This document shows positions 63,927 to 64,000 of a DNA stretch of 64,000 bases, one piece after another. A model generated the notes under the pieces. It made no database searches, was not told the DNA's origin, and saw only the letters and a program-made list of their open reading frames with translations. Numbering within the stretch: the stretch's first letter is position 1; every line of letters begins with the position of its first letter. This stretch comes from Pseudomonas sp. CHM02. Its GTDB lineage: Bacteria; Pseudomonadota; Gammaproteobacteria; Pseudomonadales; Pseudomonadaceae. Location of the stretch: contig NZ_JFCA01000005.1 in assembly GCF_000612585.1 (NCBI RefSeq), positions 62,001 through 126,000 on the forward strand, read 5' to 3'. A program made the position numbers and the translations under genes.

Positions 63927-64000
63927 TTAGAGCTCTACCACCACTGCCTGGGAAGCCCGGGTAGCCTTGGCCCGGGCCGCTTCAATCGACTCATCCCGCG
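63927..64000 (-). CDS. purT: 3' end of phosphoribosylglycinamide formyltransferase 2 (partial)
   Basis: The last 24 codons of a minus-strand gene whose 5' part lies outside the window. The translated end RDESIEAARAKATRASQAVVVEL resembles the C-terminus of PurT (ALARxES...ARAKATRAxxxVxV), the formate-dependent GAR transformylase of purine synthesis. The position downstream of the CNNM and MHS genes fits a known Pseudomonas order. Called on a short fragment. Confidence 0.6.
   Translation of the reverse strand, partial: RDESIEAARAKATRASQAVVVEL

Overview
This is a 64 kb stretch of ordinary, GC-rich chromosome from a Pseudomonas, most likely of the fluorescens group. The assignment rests on the glucose-catabolism locus (edd-glk-gltR-gtrS facing gapA, with HexR boxes), the colR-colS-methyltransferase-inaA locus, an mprF/acvB pair, the order xerD-dsbC-hom-thrC and rplS-trmD-rimM-rpsP / ffh, and many Pseudomonas-type REP palindromes. 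No prophage, transposase, CRISPR array or restriction system is visible.

Left part (1-13.1 kb): a truncated DctB/MifS-type kinase overlaps its sigma54-activating response regulator, followed by a KgtP-like dicarboxylate/alpha-ketoglutarate transporter preceded by a sigma54 promoter and two repeated upstream elements. Then come a flavin-reductase-like protein, two small proteins, an AraC regulator, and the glucose regulon (gtrS, gltR, glk, edd on the minus strand; gapA on the plus strand) with two HexR boxes in the divergent edd/gapA promoter region.

13.2-25.6 kb: a heme/iron cluster with a Fur box, ECF sigma factor, FecR-type anti-sigma, STN-bearing TonB-dependent heme-type receptor and a HemO/PigA-type heme oxygenase. 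It is followed by a DUF454 membrane protein, a dCache chemoreceptor, a nitroreductase, and a periplasmic three-gene operon (di-haem DUF1111 lipoprotein, imelysin lipoprotein, DUF1513 beta-propeller protein).

25.7-40.6 kb: the ColRS envelope-stress locus with candidate ColR boxes, groESL with a sigma32-type promoter, fxsA, a HugZ-like protein, a DUF481 outer-membrane protein, an alkyltransferase-like (ATL) protein, ampG, proS with a downstream lipoprotein, and dinB under a LexA box.

40.8-50.9 kb: two identical initiator tRNA(fMet) genes, each with its own promoter and terminator and separated by a long REP palindrome; then mprF-acvB (aminoacyl-phosphatidylglycerol synthesis and hydrolysis), recJ, yaeQ, a CaiB-type CoA transferase followed by an internally deleted gene remnant, a DUF3509 protein and an unrecognised 66-residue membrane protein.

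50.9-64 kb: thrC, hom, dsbC, xerD, an acyl-CoA thioesterase, rplS-trmD-rimM-rpsP, ffh, a CcsA-type membrane protein, a CNNM/CorC protein, an MHS-family transporter and the 3' end of purT. The window is mainly housekeeping sequence. The features most worth a second look are the regulatory sites, the composite REP palindromes, the imelysin/DUF1111/DUF1513 operon, the combined heme sensing and degradation locus, the deleted SBP-like gene and the small orphan membrane proteins.
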